A stretch of 64,000 bases of DNA from Rhyacophila brunnea (taxonomy: Eukaryota; Arthropoda; Insecta; Trichoptera; Rhyacophilidae), in the NCBI GenBank assembly GCA_022495005.1, contig JAGYXB010001749.1, forward strand, positions 1,116,001 to 1,180,000. Reading direction: 5' to 3'. The notes beneath the pieces are model-generated. The model was not told the DNA's origin. It was given only the letters and a program-made list of their open reading frames with translations, and did no database searches. Below, piece after piece: positions 53,571 through 64,000 of the stretch (position 1 is its first letter; each line of letters opens with the position of its first letter). The translations under genes were made by a program, and so were the position numbers.

Positions 53571-53689
53571 TGCCGGTTCCACACTGGCAACATGTCGCCG
53601 GCAACTTCGTTAAATTTTAGGATAATTATCATACTTATCGTAAAATTTAACGAGGTTGCCGGCGACATGTTGCCAGTGTGTACCCGGCA
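53571..53689. mobile_element. PIF/Harbinger-type MITE, family D copy 1
   Basis: TGCCGGTTCCACACTGGCAA on the left is inverted at the right as TGCCAGTGTGTACCCGGCA; arms are about 50 bp. Both flanks are TTA. Non-coding hairpin. Confidence 0.88.
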
Positions 53690-54239
53690 TTAGAAGCCGA
53701 ATATAACGGGTAGAATTGTAGATACAAAAATTATAATGGTTACTGATTAGTAATTACTAATTACAACTATCTAAACATAATAGTACTTGATATTATTACG
53801 ATAGATTAGCAAAGCAATAATGGTTTATCAATTATGCAATATTTTACTACTATTTGAAGTCCAAATTGATTTATATATTGATACTTATCGATATTGGAAC
53901 CATATATAACTACCCATTATTGTGACGAAAAAAGCACGAAAATCCAATAGGTATAATATGATATAAATATGTTGACATATTATTAATTATTACTGACGTT
54001 ACGTTTCTATTTCAATATCTGGCGATTGAAAACTTGAATGCAATTGTAAGCTGATTACATAATATTTCAATATCGACAAAGGATTCAATGCATTACCGGC
54101 GATGAGTTGGTCTATATACTTATCTATATAACTTTTCCTGCGATGAAACACTTCGCAAATCCTGAAAATTTAACGGAACACCTTGCTTATTTTGTAGGGT
54201 AGGTAACTTTTTTTTACCATATAGACCTCCACAGGTTTA

Positions 54240-54293
54240 CCATATAGGACTCACGACGTTGTGGACCGACGCTTATGCCTCGCAGCCATCGTG
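54240..54293 (-). ncRNA. tRNA-derived SINE head, fragment
   Basis: The minus strand gives GATGGCTGCGAGGCATAAG and GCGTCGGTCC, then CGTCGTGAGTCC, parallel to 47466-47538 but cut before box B. Same SINE family. Confidence 0.4.
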
Positions 54294-56405
54294 GGCGTCA
54301 TAATACATTAATCAATAAATTAAAGAAATGAGATGGAACACTTCACAAATCCTGAAAATTTAACGGAACACCTTGTCTATTTTATATGGTAGGTAAATAA
54401 AATAATACATAATTAATAAATTTCAAAAAACCCTTTGCGACCTGAAATCGGGTCGGTTGACATTGAGTTTGAGTCGTGAAACCAAAACTATTACTGTAAT
54501 ATGGGTCGTGGGCAGTGTTACCAAGAACCAAAAATATGCTAGATAGGATTAAAAAACACTAGGTATCTGGTGGGAATAAAAAAAGCTAGATTTTATTATG
54601 ATTGAAAAACTGATGTCTAGAAACTAGCACTAAAAAAAATAAGTATTTTTTTTATAAATGCGTTTTATAAAGCAATTGTGTTTAATAATATATAGGCCTA
54701 GATAAGCATCATTATGCTGTGGGAATAGCGTGTTACATTAGCGTATTTTACTAGTTACACCTTTCAGTACAACAATATTAACGTTTCGTTTATAATAGCC
54801 ATGCCCTACCTAAAATTCACTCGGTCACCATTTAGGGCATTTCCTGATTAAATACAAATGTCAAAGGTTACACAAAATGTAATAATATACAAAACATCCC
54901 ACCTTTCTAAGTTCTGACTTTGAAAGATGGCAAAATAATTGAATACATATTTACCAAGTATGTAACTTCATTAGCATCATCAGTAGGTTAGCAACCCAGG
55001 GTGGGTCCGAGCCTCTTCCGAAATCGTCCTCCATGTGTATGTATCAGCAGATTTGGCAACCTCGTTGACAACGTCCAAGTAAAGTGGTGTAAAGTTGATT
55101 CCAATAATTAATAATTAAGGATGGAATAACTCAAGAGTCAGCAGATCGACGTTTGTGAGCTGCGTGCGTCGTGGCGTCCCGTGGAGGTTGTAATGGCGGT
55201 TTATCGTACAGTAAAAAAATAATAATAAATGTAACTCCAAACCTGTCAGGACCATAAACCAAACAAAATCATTACTGTTTGATCTTGAAAATGGCAAAAA
55301 TTGAATGGGGACGGCATTCTAGCCTTTTTTAGGGATGTCACTACGCATGCAGCGCTTCGGGTACGCTTATTAATGAATATTAAGAAAAATATTGAATGTC
55401 AAAATAAAGCCACTACGATAATTATTATACGATTTTCACACACAGTTCTTTAGTAAAGTCATGAAATTCACAATTAGGATTACCAATTAATAGCATTATC
55501 GCAAAAAAGTGCCAACCAACTCATCGTCAGAAAATCGTGAAGGAAAGCGAAAATCTATGGCTCTTGAAAAAAAATCTTAATAGTCGGGATATTCATACTC
55601 TTATGTGTAATAAGTTTGCTGACCCCTGGATAACCAATAATGCTTGGATCAAAAAGTTTGGACTAATAACTTACAACCGTTCCTTGCAAAACCCTGTAAA
55701 TTTAATATATATAGGTACAGTGGGAACAAAATCGAATAAGTATAATAAAAAATACCTATTGGGAGAAGTCTGACACAATATGCTGGGAATAGCTAAGTTC
55801 GACTAAATAAGAAATTAAAAAGTATGAATAATTATTGATTATATAAGGCAGGTGCTCCCAACCTAAGTGCCCGCACCCACAGGAAGAAAAAAATGGTATC
55901 ACATGACATGAATAAACAGATAAACCTGCGGATCTGAATAAGCAAAACAGTTTTACGTTTAGACAAAATCATGAAAAGAAAGCAGGAACAAAGATGTTAT
56001 TGAATTTATTTTTAAATAATATAAGATTTACATTTTTTTCTAATTGCTCAATTTATATTTGCGTTTTTATGCACTCTGTCTAAAGTTTATTTTCTTCATT
56101 TCGATTTGTTAAGCCGCCTAATACAGTGGTTCAAACAGCGTTGAAAAAGACAACATATTTTTTAGTATAACGTCATTTTGTTTGTAATGGCTTTGTTTAG
56201 TCTTTGTGGCTCCAGCACGTTTAGCCCACATGCTCAATTCGGATCTGTCTTTATGCCGGATCCATATTTTCGCCGAGACTTTCCTTTTTTTTATTATTAA
56301 GCTACGAAGTCTCAACTGAGTCTTATTTAGATTTACGTTTACACATACACTGTTAATATATATATTATTACAATTCAAATTTACAGAAGAAGAAAAAAAT
56401 ACAAT

Positions 56406-56690
56406 TTACACTTGTGGCCACGCTCCCTCAGGAACACTTGGACACACTGGAACGCCTTGATATTCGGACGAGCCAAAAATATCGAAAGAGCCAATGGCAA
56501 TTGGTACTTTTGTTTGCTTCAAGAAACCTCTATCTCTGAGGAGTCTGTCATCATACAGAGGACATTGCCAAACGACGTGATTAATATTTTCATTCTCACT
56601 TCCGCACTGGCACCTAGGGTCATTTTATTATACACAAGCGAGCCAGGGATGCGGCAGGATTATAATGGTCCACTCTACAGCGATTAATTA
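56406..56690 (-). pseudogene. non-LTR retrotransposon 3' fragment (C-terminal zinc motif)
   Basis: The minus strand reads VDHYNPAASLARLCIIK, then after one extra base DPRCQCGSENENINHVVWQC and PLYDDRLLRDRGF, ending EGAWPQV and a stop at 56406. The C-x-C-x8-H-x4-C block is the C-terminal zinc knuckle of I/R1/LOA-type ORF2. Heavily 5'-truncated. Confidence 0.7.
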
Positions 56691-57580
56691 TTGTGACAAT
56701 TATTGTTTCCCTATTTAGAATATAATTGGTATATCATTGTTTGGTTTCAGAACTGTAATATCTTTGAAAGTACTTTTTCCCTTTTGTTGGTCCTTGATTT
56801 TTTCTGTATTATCTGTTCCAATTTTAGCTATTCTCTTGAATGTTTCAAAAAAGTTTGTAACACAGGGACTGGCGCGTTTGGAGTCGTTGACCATTAGACA
56901 TAATTTAACGTGTTATTTAAATGTGGTAATTAAAAGGTTAGCAGTGATTGTGGGTATGGGGAGTTTATCTATGCTTCTCTAGACTTTCCTTCATACTATA
57001 TTTTGGTACACGAGGAGGGACGAGCGTGCCTACTCGGGTAGTCTCAGCAAGATTGTGATACCGCATTACAATAATCGAGGTGTTTATAATACCAACTGGT
57101 TATAAAGTTATAAATGGATAGAATCATAAAAATAATAGTCCGCTCAGTCAAATCAGTAATCAAATCACGGTAACTTTGCTGATTAACATATTTCTAATTT
57201 ACATAACATTATATGCGCCTCATTAAACATCAACATTTTCCAGCCATTATTTGGTTAACTAATAAAACCGTCTATTAACTAGTTGAAATTCGAGTCAACC
57301 GACAAGTCCATAAATATATACCCAATAAAATTGTTTTTATTTAAATGGTGTTATTAAAAAACCAATCATATTTTTATTATATCCAGGGAACACAAAAATA
57401 ATGGGTAGGGTTGCCTTCTGTGTGAGGTTGTAACTGGAACAAGACGTGTTGTAGTTCGAATAACGATACATTTAAGATGTATTAAAGATAATGTTATTTT
57501 CAATAGTTACTTCTGCATCATGAAATGTATTAAAGTTTGACACGTAAACAAAACTCGCATTAAACGATTTGAGAATCTAA

Positions 57581-57731
57581 TGCCGGGTCCACATTGGCAA
57601 CATGTCGCCGGCAACCTCGTTAAATTTTACGATAATTATCATAATTGCTTAAGAAATTTTACGATAATTATCATACTTATTGTAAAATTTAACGACGTTA
57701 CCGGCGACATGTTGCCAGTGTGGACCCGGCA
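57581..57731. mobile_element. PIF/Harbinger-type MITE, family D copy 2
   Basis: Begins TGCCGGGTCCACATTGGCAA and ends TTGCCAGTGTGGACCCGGCA, and both flanks are TAA. It is longer than copy 1 because the central ATTTTACGATAATTATCAT block is duplicated. Confidence 0.9.
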
Positions 57732-57785
57732 TAACATTGAACATTCATAATTTTAAAATACCTCACAGAAAATATCTTTGATAAA

Positions 57786-57860
57786 CGGCGGGACTTGAAC
57801 CAGCATCCATTGGATTCTGGTTAAGGTGCTTCACAAAATTAAACCACCTGCGACCAGCAT
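57786..57860 (-). ncRNA. tRNA-like fragment
   Basis: The minus strand has GGTCGCAGGTGGTTTAATTT and, later, GATGCTGGTTCAAGTCCCGC, so A- and B-box-like elements are present. The 5' and 3' ends do not form an acceptor stem. Probably a SINE head or tRNA pseudogene. Confidence 0.4.
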
Positions 57861-59166
57861 AATCACGACGAATTTAATTCGTATTCACACAGCTGATGAC
57901 TGACGAGCTTCACTAATTCCGTTAATACTAGTAATCGGCTGTTGTGGTTTGAGCCAAGGTACCAATAATAGGTAAACTCACCTTGATTCCTAGCCGAAGT
58001 TACGATCTTACCAATTTTTTATCCATCTTTTCAAAGACTTTTTCTAGTAGATATACCTAATATACTATTATATAAAAATATATCTGAGGCGTTTTCAAGA
58101 TTTATACCTAATAGGTAGGTACGTAGTATCTTTGGCTGCGCGCGTAAATTAGTAAGTACATAATATTATATTACTTCTATTAAAATGTCTTCTGAGGACG
58201 GTGACGGTCCATTATTATTTAAGAGGAACGTCCCGTATTTAAGCATGATGTCATTTAGATTTATTTTATTCTGAAAAACTCAGTTTTGTCCTTTATTTTG
58301 AAAATAGTACCTACACTATTTCTTATGATCCCGAGAAAACATCCGGCATCTTAGAGATTTTTGGAGGAAAGCCTGCATGCGAAAATGGTTTTAGGGAAGT
58401 AAACTGAAATTATCCAGTGCTGCATTCTTGTTTTTTTTTTGAGAAAAGTAATGTATAAAGAAGGCCACAAAAATCACTATTGCTTTTAAAGGATGGTTTT
58501 ATAGCCCGATAATTTGTAACAAAAAAATAACACAAAAAAATATGCGTCAATTGTTTCTGGTTGATCAGCATAAGCCAGTGACTTCACGTAGCTCCACATG
58601 AAATAATCCAGAGGTGTCGTCCTTGAAAAATGGAGGAAAATTATTGACAGATTCATTTCTTTCAATCAACTTATCGCCAAGTCGATGGTCGCGGTCGCCA
58701 TATGGTACGTTGCACCAGTAGCGCACCCAGGGGGGGGGGGCAAGGGGCCTTGCCCCCCCCCAAAAACATTGAAATTGAAAGCCAATAGATTAGACAAATA
58801 AAAACACGGCAAAAAAACTATTTGAAATTCTCCAGCACCCTCTAGAAAAATTTCTTAGATTTTAATTTCTAACACAAAAATTTCGAAACACTAATGTCGG
58901 GTTGTTTTAGAAACTCAATCTCTAATGGCAATGTCAAAAAATTCTCGGTGTCCATCCGAATTCCGGAGTGGTGTACACCGAGTGCAATAGACAAAAGTCC
59001 GATAAACGATAAATTAGGCTGTGTTCTGTTGGGTAGGTTTGTGCACCTATAAGTTAAATGCAATAATACTTTTTTTCCATTTTCAATTAGTATTTTGGAA
59101 CTTCACTATTAAAAAACCCAAAAGCGACGATAAAAATTCGGCGAAAAGTACGACTACACCCACCAC

Positions 59167-59691
59167 CATGGGCTGACAGGGCTATAGCCTGGGGGCCCGG
59201 GCTTAAGAGGGCCCTGCGTGGCGGCTCGTCTAATTGTGAGATAAACACACACCAGAAATTTGTTATATCATAAAAAAAAAATCACATGTGGCGCTATAGA
59301 TACTACTTCATCAAAATTAACATAAAAAATATGAAGTATGATGAAAATAATATGATATACGTAACTACATGATAATAATTCACGTGTATCATTTTATATT
59401 ACAATTATTTTTAGTGTTTCTAGAAAAATAAAAATGTTTATTTATCCAATATCGATGGGTCGAATGCAACTTGGCTACCACAAGAGGGGGTCGTGACCAG
59501 TGGTCTATAGTATGATAACGATCGATAATATGATATGAGGTCCGACAAATCAAGAATTCAAGGGAATTATTTAACAATATAGATAAATCCACGGAATACC
59601 ATTTGGGAACACTACTGTAGAACATCACATTCCCCTTAACCCTGGTGATAGGTAAGGGGGCCCGCCAAACATTCATGATGTGGGGGCCATG
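59167..59691. mobile_element. hAT-type MITE, family M, inside hAT copy 2
   Basis: Starts CATGGGCTGACAGGG and ends TGTGGGGGCCATG. Both flanks are CCCACCAC (59159-59166, 59692-59699), a perfect 8-bp duplication. The host sequence continues on each side as in copy 1 of the hAT. Confidence 0.92.
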
Positions 59692-59804
59692 CCCACCACA
59701 GTCGGTGGTGGTGTAAATTAAAAAAAAAACATTTTTTCGGTGGAATTCAGCATACATATTGTGGCTCTTAACCGGTGCACCGCTGGCTTGTTGCATGTGC
59801 ACCG

Positions 59805-60234
59805 CGAAAATAATGATAAAAGCAGAAAAATCCGCGAAATAGCGAAAACCGAAAAAGTCCTTCGTGAAATTATGAAAGCCGATGAAAGATCTAATGTGAT
59901 TTCGATGTTGCCGAATCGATCGCACGCGTCTAAAATCTAAAATATCATGGAGGAATTTGTATGGATGGTGCTCCGTCAATGTTAGGATGTTAGGCTCATT
60001 TAAAGGATTTGTTACCCTCGCAAAGACAAGAAATCCTAACATTATATCTACGCACTGTTTTATTTACACAGGGAATCTATAGTTTCGAAAACATTACAGC
60101 AGTGCTAAAACCTGTACTAGACCAATATTTCATCTAATCCAGACCTTTAAAAACAGGCATTTTAAAAAAAACTTTGCATTTCTATGGAAGCTAAGTACGA
60201 TTGTTTGCTTTTTCACACTGAAGTGAGGTGGTTA
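59805..60234 (+). pseudogene. broken hAT transposase (ZBED5-like)
   Basis: Pieces in shifting frames: RKIREIAKTEKVLREIMKAD, WMVL and DGAPSML near 59961-59985, GFVTLAKTRNPNIISTHCFI near 60005-60065, then LCISMEAKYDCLLFHTEVRW near 60175-60231. DGAPSM, THC-x-IH and LLFHTEVRWL are signatures of ZBED5/FAM200-type hAT transposases, distinct from the DUF4371 type in copy 1. Stops and shifts show it is dead, and it is cut at HTEVRWL by the nested element at 60235. Confidence 0.75.
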
Positions 60235-60960
60235 CAGTGGCGCACCCAGGGGGGAGGGGGGGAAGGCAAAGGGCCCTGACACCCCCCAAACATTGAAATT
60301 GAAAGCCAATAAGCATTTGGGCTTAGACAAATAAAAACACTGGCAAAAAAACACAAAAATTTCGAAACACCAATGTCAGGTTTTTTTAGAAACCCAATCC
60401 CTAATGGAACTGTCAAAAAATTCTCGGTGTCCACCCGAATTCTGGAGTGGTGTAGGTCATGGCTGAGGATGGCTGACAAGGCTCTAGCCTGGGGGCCCAG
60501 GCTGTGGGGGGCCCGGCGTGTCGGGTTGACCAGATAAACACACATAATAAATTAGCTTTAATAGTAAAAAAAGTCGCCTGCGGCGCTAATTTACTTCTTG
60601 GCCATGAACATTTTCAATTACTTATATAATTGTGCAATATATTTTTTGATTATTATGTGTCGATACTCGACAGCTCCATTATTAAAGTGGATGTATTGAA
60701 AATCGCCAATAATTCACTGTAGGTATAAGTACCCTTAATTTGAACTAAAACACAATTTGAAAACGTTAATGTAGTGTTTCACACTGCCTTTAATCTTCGC
60801 GGTAGGTAGGGGGCCCGCCAAATATCATATCCTGAGGGCCCGTTTCAGGATGTGGGGACCATGGTGTAGGTACACCGAGTGCAATAGACAAGAGAAATTA
60901 GGCTGTTTTACATTCTCCTCCTTGGGCCCCCCCCAATATTAAATCCTGGGTGCGCCACTG
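60235..60960. mobile_element. hAT family A copy 3, internally deleted and nested
   Basis: A second left end CAGTGGCGCACCCAGG occurs inside copy 2. It keeps about 260 bp of the left end, split by a family M MITE, and joins about 45 bp of the right end that also closes copy 2. There is no separate right end or matching duplication (left flank GGTGGTTA), so the two copies now share one terminus. Confidence 0.75.
60458..60863. mobile_element. hAT-type MITE, family M, inside hAT copy 3
   Basis: Starts CATGGCTGAGGATGG and ends GATGTGGGGACCATG. Both flanks are GTGTAGGT (60450-60457, 60864-60871), a perfect 8-bp duplication. 406 bp, non-coding. Confidence 0.92.
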
Positions 60961-62144
60961 CGTTGCACCATCCTGTTGAAACCACGTCACGCTCGAACCA
61001 ATGTCATCCATATTTTTGAATAAATAAGGTCCGATAATGCCATCAATTAATTTGCGTCATTATTTCTCAAGAATTTTCGATCAAAAGTTACAGTTTTCAC
61101 ATTCATTAGCACTAAGCAACTGATTTTCATGACATTTTCTTTTCTTCCTCGTCATATGGACTCCTGTATATAAAATGTTGGTATTTTCGTACCTGATTTG
61201 AATGTTTTGATCCGATTTGGTCTTATTCAAGTACTGAACATATTAATAAAGAAAAATCATTATTCTCTTCTTGTTATTCCAAACTTTTAGACATTGTTTA
61301 AGTATAAAATGCAGAATGCTGATAATATAAGTGATATCACGTCTATTCAATTCTAAACTATCCTAAGCGCCAAACCATAAAATGTGTAGGAAAGCGAAAT
61401 TTAGAAATTACAAACCTATAAGTACTTAATTCGATTTTAGTTCTGTAATATCGAAATATAAAAAAAAAACAAATAATGATACTTACGAAGTGGCATGAAA
61501 ATAATAATTGTTTCTTCAATATAATCCTATGCATTTAGGTTTATACAGAAATGTTGGAAATTTCATTAGAGAATCGATTGATGTAAAAAAACGTATTTCG
61601 AAAAATTGGCAAAATTATTATGTGTAATTTACAATTGGTTATTAAATTTTGAAGTCGATTTAGATAACCTTTGTATTCGTTCGATTATTAGTTCCTCACT
61701 TATTATAATTAGGTAAGTTCCATAAATATTTCTAACTCATAAATTCCTCCTGGATCATGGAATTTATGACGAAATTTATCATCTGTAAAAAAACTGTTTT
61801 ATTTCTAAATAATGGGCTCGTAATAACATTCGTGCCGGAGCAATCATTTTTAATTGATTAAGCGCAGTGTATTTTATTTTATTGGGGCGTTTTCGTTTGG
61901 AATTCGTTAACGAGAATTTAATTAAACGGCCATTGTGAGAAGACGGCGCTTGGAGACCACAATCATTTTAGTGGACCCATTGAGTCACTGCAAACATTCC
62001 CAAATTTGTTAATTATATTAAATTCCACAACAATTATTTTGTCAGGCGATAGTTATTTCGGTTGGCACACCATTGGGTATCAGGTGTGATTTATAATCAT
62101 GTTTATATATGTTTCCTCGGCCATTTTCTTATGGCTGGAGGATA

Positions 62145-62490
62145 CAGCGCTCGAAATGGACCGGAACACACCGGAGCACAGCTCCTGTTCGTGAAAATCC
62201 AAAAACTATCGGCTCCGCCTTGTGGGAAAAGTGAAGTATTAAAAATTCATAAAATTAATTTACTTCATATATTTATTTAAAAGTTTATTCATAGTAAAAA
62301 ATATATATTTATGACGTAAACCTCTATTTTCGTCTGCGGTGCCGACAAAATTATGCCATATCATTTGATCGGCTGAGTTTGGCAGGTATATTTATATATA
62401 ATACATACTATTATTACATAAATAATATGTAAATATTTTCGAAAAATTATCGAGCACTCCGGTTAGTAACATCTTCCATTTCGTGCGCTG
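62145..62490. mobile_element. MITE family B, long copy
   Basis: Starts CAGCGCTCGAAATGG and ends CCATTTCGTGCGCTG. Flanks GGAGGATA and TGAGGATA match 7 of 8. It is about 100 bp longer than other copies because of AT-rich sequence in the middle. Confidence 0.82.
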
Positions 62491-62499
62491 TGAGGATAG

Positions 62500-62765
62500 C
62501 AGTGGCGAAGGGTGGAGGTAGGATGTGGGGATTCAACATAAATGGTGCACACTAAACTTTGTTAGTCATGTTAAATTGATTTCATTGAATTAAGAATACA
62601 AATTGTAATTGTATTTAAAATTCAATTAAACGCTGCCTAGCAACCATAATAGTAGAGGTAGACTGTGGAGATCCGAAAAAAAATAAAACACAGTTTGTCA
62701 GTCATACTTTTGTTTTCATTAAACTAAGAATACAAATTGCAGATGGTTTTGTAATACAATATAAA
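62500..62765. mobile_element. MITE family F, partial, with repeated head
   Basis: Starts CAGTGGCGAAGGGTGGAGG nine bases after a family B copy. The head motifs (GTGCACACTAAACTTTG) recur in part at about 62650-62750. No right end was found. Confidence 0.65.
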
Positions 62766-62840
62766 AAAATCGTATCGATACATTTCGGTATAATGTATGT
62801 ATTTTTTGACAGTTTAGTTATTAGTAGGTACTTATATTAT

Positions 62841-62846
62841 TTTATT
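62841..62846 (-). promoter_or_regulatory. polyadenylation signal of the serine protease gene
   Basis: AATAAA on the minus strand, 88 nt beyond the stop at 62934. Suitable position; other AT-rich hexamers nearby make this tentative. Confidence 0.4.
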
Positions 62847-62933
62847 AATCCAATCTTTCCCATTATTTAAACTTCATTGGCTTATGTATAGTTGTTGCTT
62901 TGACGGTTGCATTCTCACATCTTCTGTGTATGA

Positions 62934-63110
62934 CTATACATTGTATGGCCAGACAATACTCTCGATCCATGGGACGTAGGGAGCAACCCTCACATATAAT
63001 CCTGACATTTTTGGATGACCACATCCCTTTCCCTGAGACACAATTCCGATGACTGTAAATGTGCAGTATACATTCTTGTTCCGAATTTGGAGTGGGCTAC
63101 CAGAATCTCC
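62934..63110 (-). CDS. trypsin-like serine protease, last exon
   Basis: 58 residues and a TAG stop. The exon starts exactly at GDSGSPLQ, which carries the catalytic Ser of the chymotrypsin fold, then IGIVSQGKGCGHPKMSG, LYVRVAPYVPWIESIV, the usual C-terminal beta strands and helix. The two Cys seen fit the standard pattern. Acceptor AAACTTAG, phase 0. Extracellular proteases of this type act in digestion, clotting or immune cascades; the substrate cannot be told because the specificity residue, His, Asp and any clip domain lie in exons further right, outside this window or not found in it. GDSGS in place of GDSGG is an uncommon but known variant. Confidence 0.87.
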   Translation of the reverse strand, partial: GDSGSPLQIRNKNVYCTFTVIGIVSQGKGCGHPKMSGLYVRVAPYVPWIESIVWPYNV

Positions 63111-64000
63111 CTAAGTTTGAGAAAAATATATTAATTAAAACATGTGGGATGCCTTTATTCAAATATGTATATATTATTTAAACACTGTGAAAGAAAATTG
63201 CTTTTTATTATACACGAAACATATTCATGTTAAAAAATGCCCCCCCCCAAACTGTATAACTTTACAACTTTCTTGACATTTGCCGTAGGTACAAAGAATT
63301 ACATTTTGGTAGAAATATTTTATATTATGTTAGGATAATGACCCGTATTGAGACTTTGAAAGAATGCTTTTTGGTACCATTTTTGTGTACAACTGTGATT
63401 GTTGTGTATTTCTGTGAAAATTATTATATATTTTTTCATATATTCTGCATTTATTCTTCGATTTGTCGCCCGCCCTTTGGTAAGTGTCACTCTTTGTCGA
63501 TACAAGATATTTTGTCATACCTTATATTATGTTTAAACATTTTATACAGTTAATATAATTAAGTTTAATAAATCTTTTTTTTAATCGGGGTATTTTGCCT
63601 TCCCCCCACCACCTGGGTGCTGTATAGACCCAACACCCTCACTTGACACAACGCTGGCTACACTTAGGTTACAGACAAACGACAGAGCACTGGATTTTTT
63701 CCCTAATTGTAGAATGTAGATTATAATCGGATGCATGTGGAATAAAGTAAGACCTGCATCGAAGTACGCCAAATACAGTATTGTGACTTCTCTGCGCCTT
63801 TACTTCTATATGTCAATGGCGAGGCCCAGTGGCGTACCCAGGGGGGGGGCAGGGGGCCTTGGTCCCCCCCCCAAAATATGAAAATCATCAGAATGATTTT
63901 ACACATTGAAATCGAAAGCCAATAAACTATACATTGGGCTTAGACAAACAACACGGCAAAAAATGATTTGTAATTCTCCAGCACCCTTTTTAGTAAAATT
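63111..64000. other. intron or upstream part of the protease gene, with a hAT end
   Basis: No further protease exon was recognised on the minus strand. It contains a C-run (63240-63248) and the left end of a family A hAT at 63827. The remaining sequence is unassigned. Confidence 0.5.
63827..64000. mobile_element. hAT transposon, family A copy 4, left end cut by the window
   Basis: Starts CAGTGGCGTACCCAGG, then a G/C run, then GAAAGCCAATAAACTATAC and TGGGCTTAGACAAA as in copies 1-3. Continues past the window, so the right end and duplication are unseen. Confidence 0.85.

Larger units (their letters stand above)
58716..60960 (+). mobile_element. hAT transposon, family A copy 2 (composite)
   Basis: Starts CAGTAGCGCACCCAGG and ends CCTGGGTGCGCCACTG. 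Both flanks read CGTTGCAC, a perfect 8-bp duplication. The left 440 bp and a further 60 bp after the MITE match copy 1 (8646-9173), then the sequences part and a different transposase follows. Contains MITE M at 59167-59691 and a nested family A left end at 60235. Confidence 0.9.
36675..62933. other. region between the Ig gene and the serine protease gene
   Basis: 26 kb without any supported host exon. It must hold the promoter and possible 5' non-coding exons of the Ig gene, but none can be picked out by eye. Listed mobile elements cover much of it. The stretches 36675-37200, 38510-39260, 41240-42240, 43050-45310, 45870-46350, 51750-52930, 53700-54230, 54300-56400, 56700-57570, 57870-58700 and 60970-62140 show nothing that I can name, apart from TCTCGAGAA-rich blocks near 39820-39940 and 44930-45190. 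Confidence 0.6.

Noticed and set aside
57786..57860. Functional tRNA gene
   Set aside because: A and B boxes are recognisable but the acceptor stem does not pair and the anticodon arm is irregular.
59389..60042. 217-residue minus-strand frame
   Set aside because: It spans the border between a MITE and the composite hAT, antisense to the broken transposase, so it cannot be a single gene.
1..64000. CRISPR arrays, bacterial operons, phage genes or rRNA
   Set aside because: No spaced direct repeats, ribosome-binding-site-led gene clusters or rRNA-like sequence; introns, MITEs and LINEs show nuclear eukaryotic DNA.

Overview
The window is eukaryotic nuclear DNA, AT-rich and crowded with transposons, most probably from an insect. 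The evidence is spliced genes with GT-AG introns, an insect-type Ig-superfamily adhesion gene, a mariner element, R1-, RTE- and Penelope-like retroelements, and very many hAT-type elements. Frequent short runs such as TAGGTACCTAC fit a hemipteran (aphid-like) or lepidopteran genome, but the species cannot be fixed from the sequence alone.

Two host genes can be supported, both on the minus strand. The first runs from 36674 (ATG) down to 1651 (stop). It has eleven coding exons that join in phase into a 512-residue protein: signal peptide, three Ig domains, one fibronectin type III domain and a possible GPI-type tail. This is the plan of the Drosophila Klingon/Wrapper group of neural and glial adhesion proteins. 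Exons 3-11 are packed into 5.9 kb (1651-7508). Exons 1 and 2 are isolated by introns of 13.7 and 15.1 kb that are built largely of transposons. The second gene shows only its last exon (62934-63110), the GDSG serine-protease C-terminus; the rest lies beyond the window.

Everything else is mobile DNA. Intron 2 (7509-22615) holds a degenerate hAT, palindromic miniature elements, a 1.64-kb perfect-ended hairpin inside a dead hAT, and a dead non-LTR fragment. Intron 1 (22774-36502) holds a three-level nest (an R1-clade retrotransposon inside a hAT-type MITE inside a second MITE, all three target duplications readable) and a 5'-truncated RTE with a 13-bp duplication. The region between the two genes (36675-62933) has a frameshifted mariner, a Penelope-like fragment with a fossil hammerhead-like motif, a PIF/Harbinger element and its MITEs, tRNA-derived SINEs, and a composite hAT whose ends match the intron-2 hAT but whose transposase belongs to a different hAT lineage.

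Most boundaries were set by terminal inverted repeats plus flanking duplications (8 bp for hAT-like, TA for mariner, TTA/TAA for PIF/Harbinger, longer for retroelements). No bacterial, plasmid, phage or CRISPR feature was seen.
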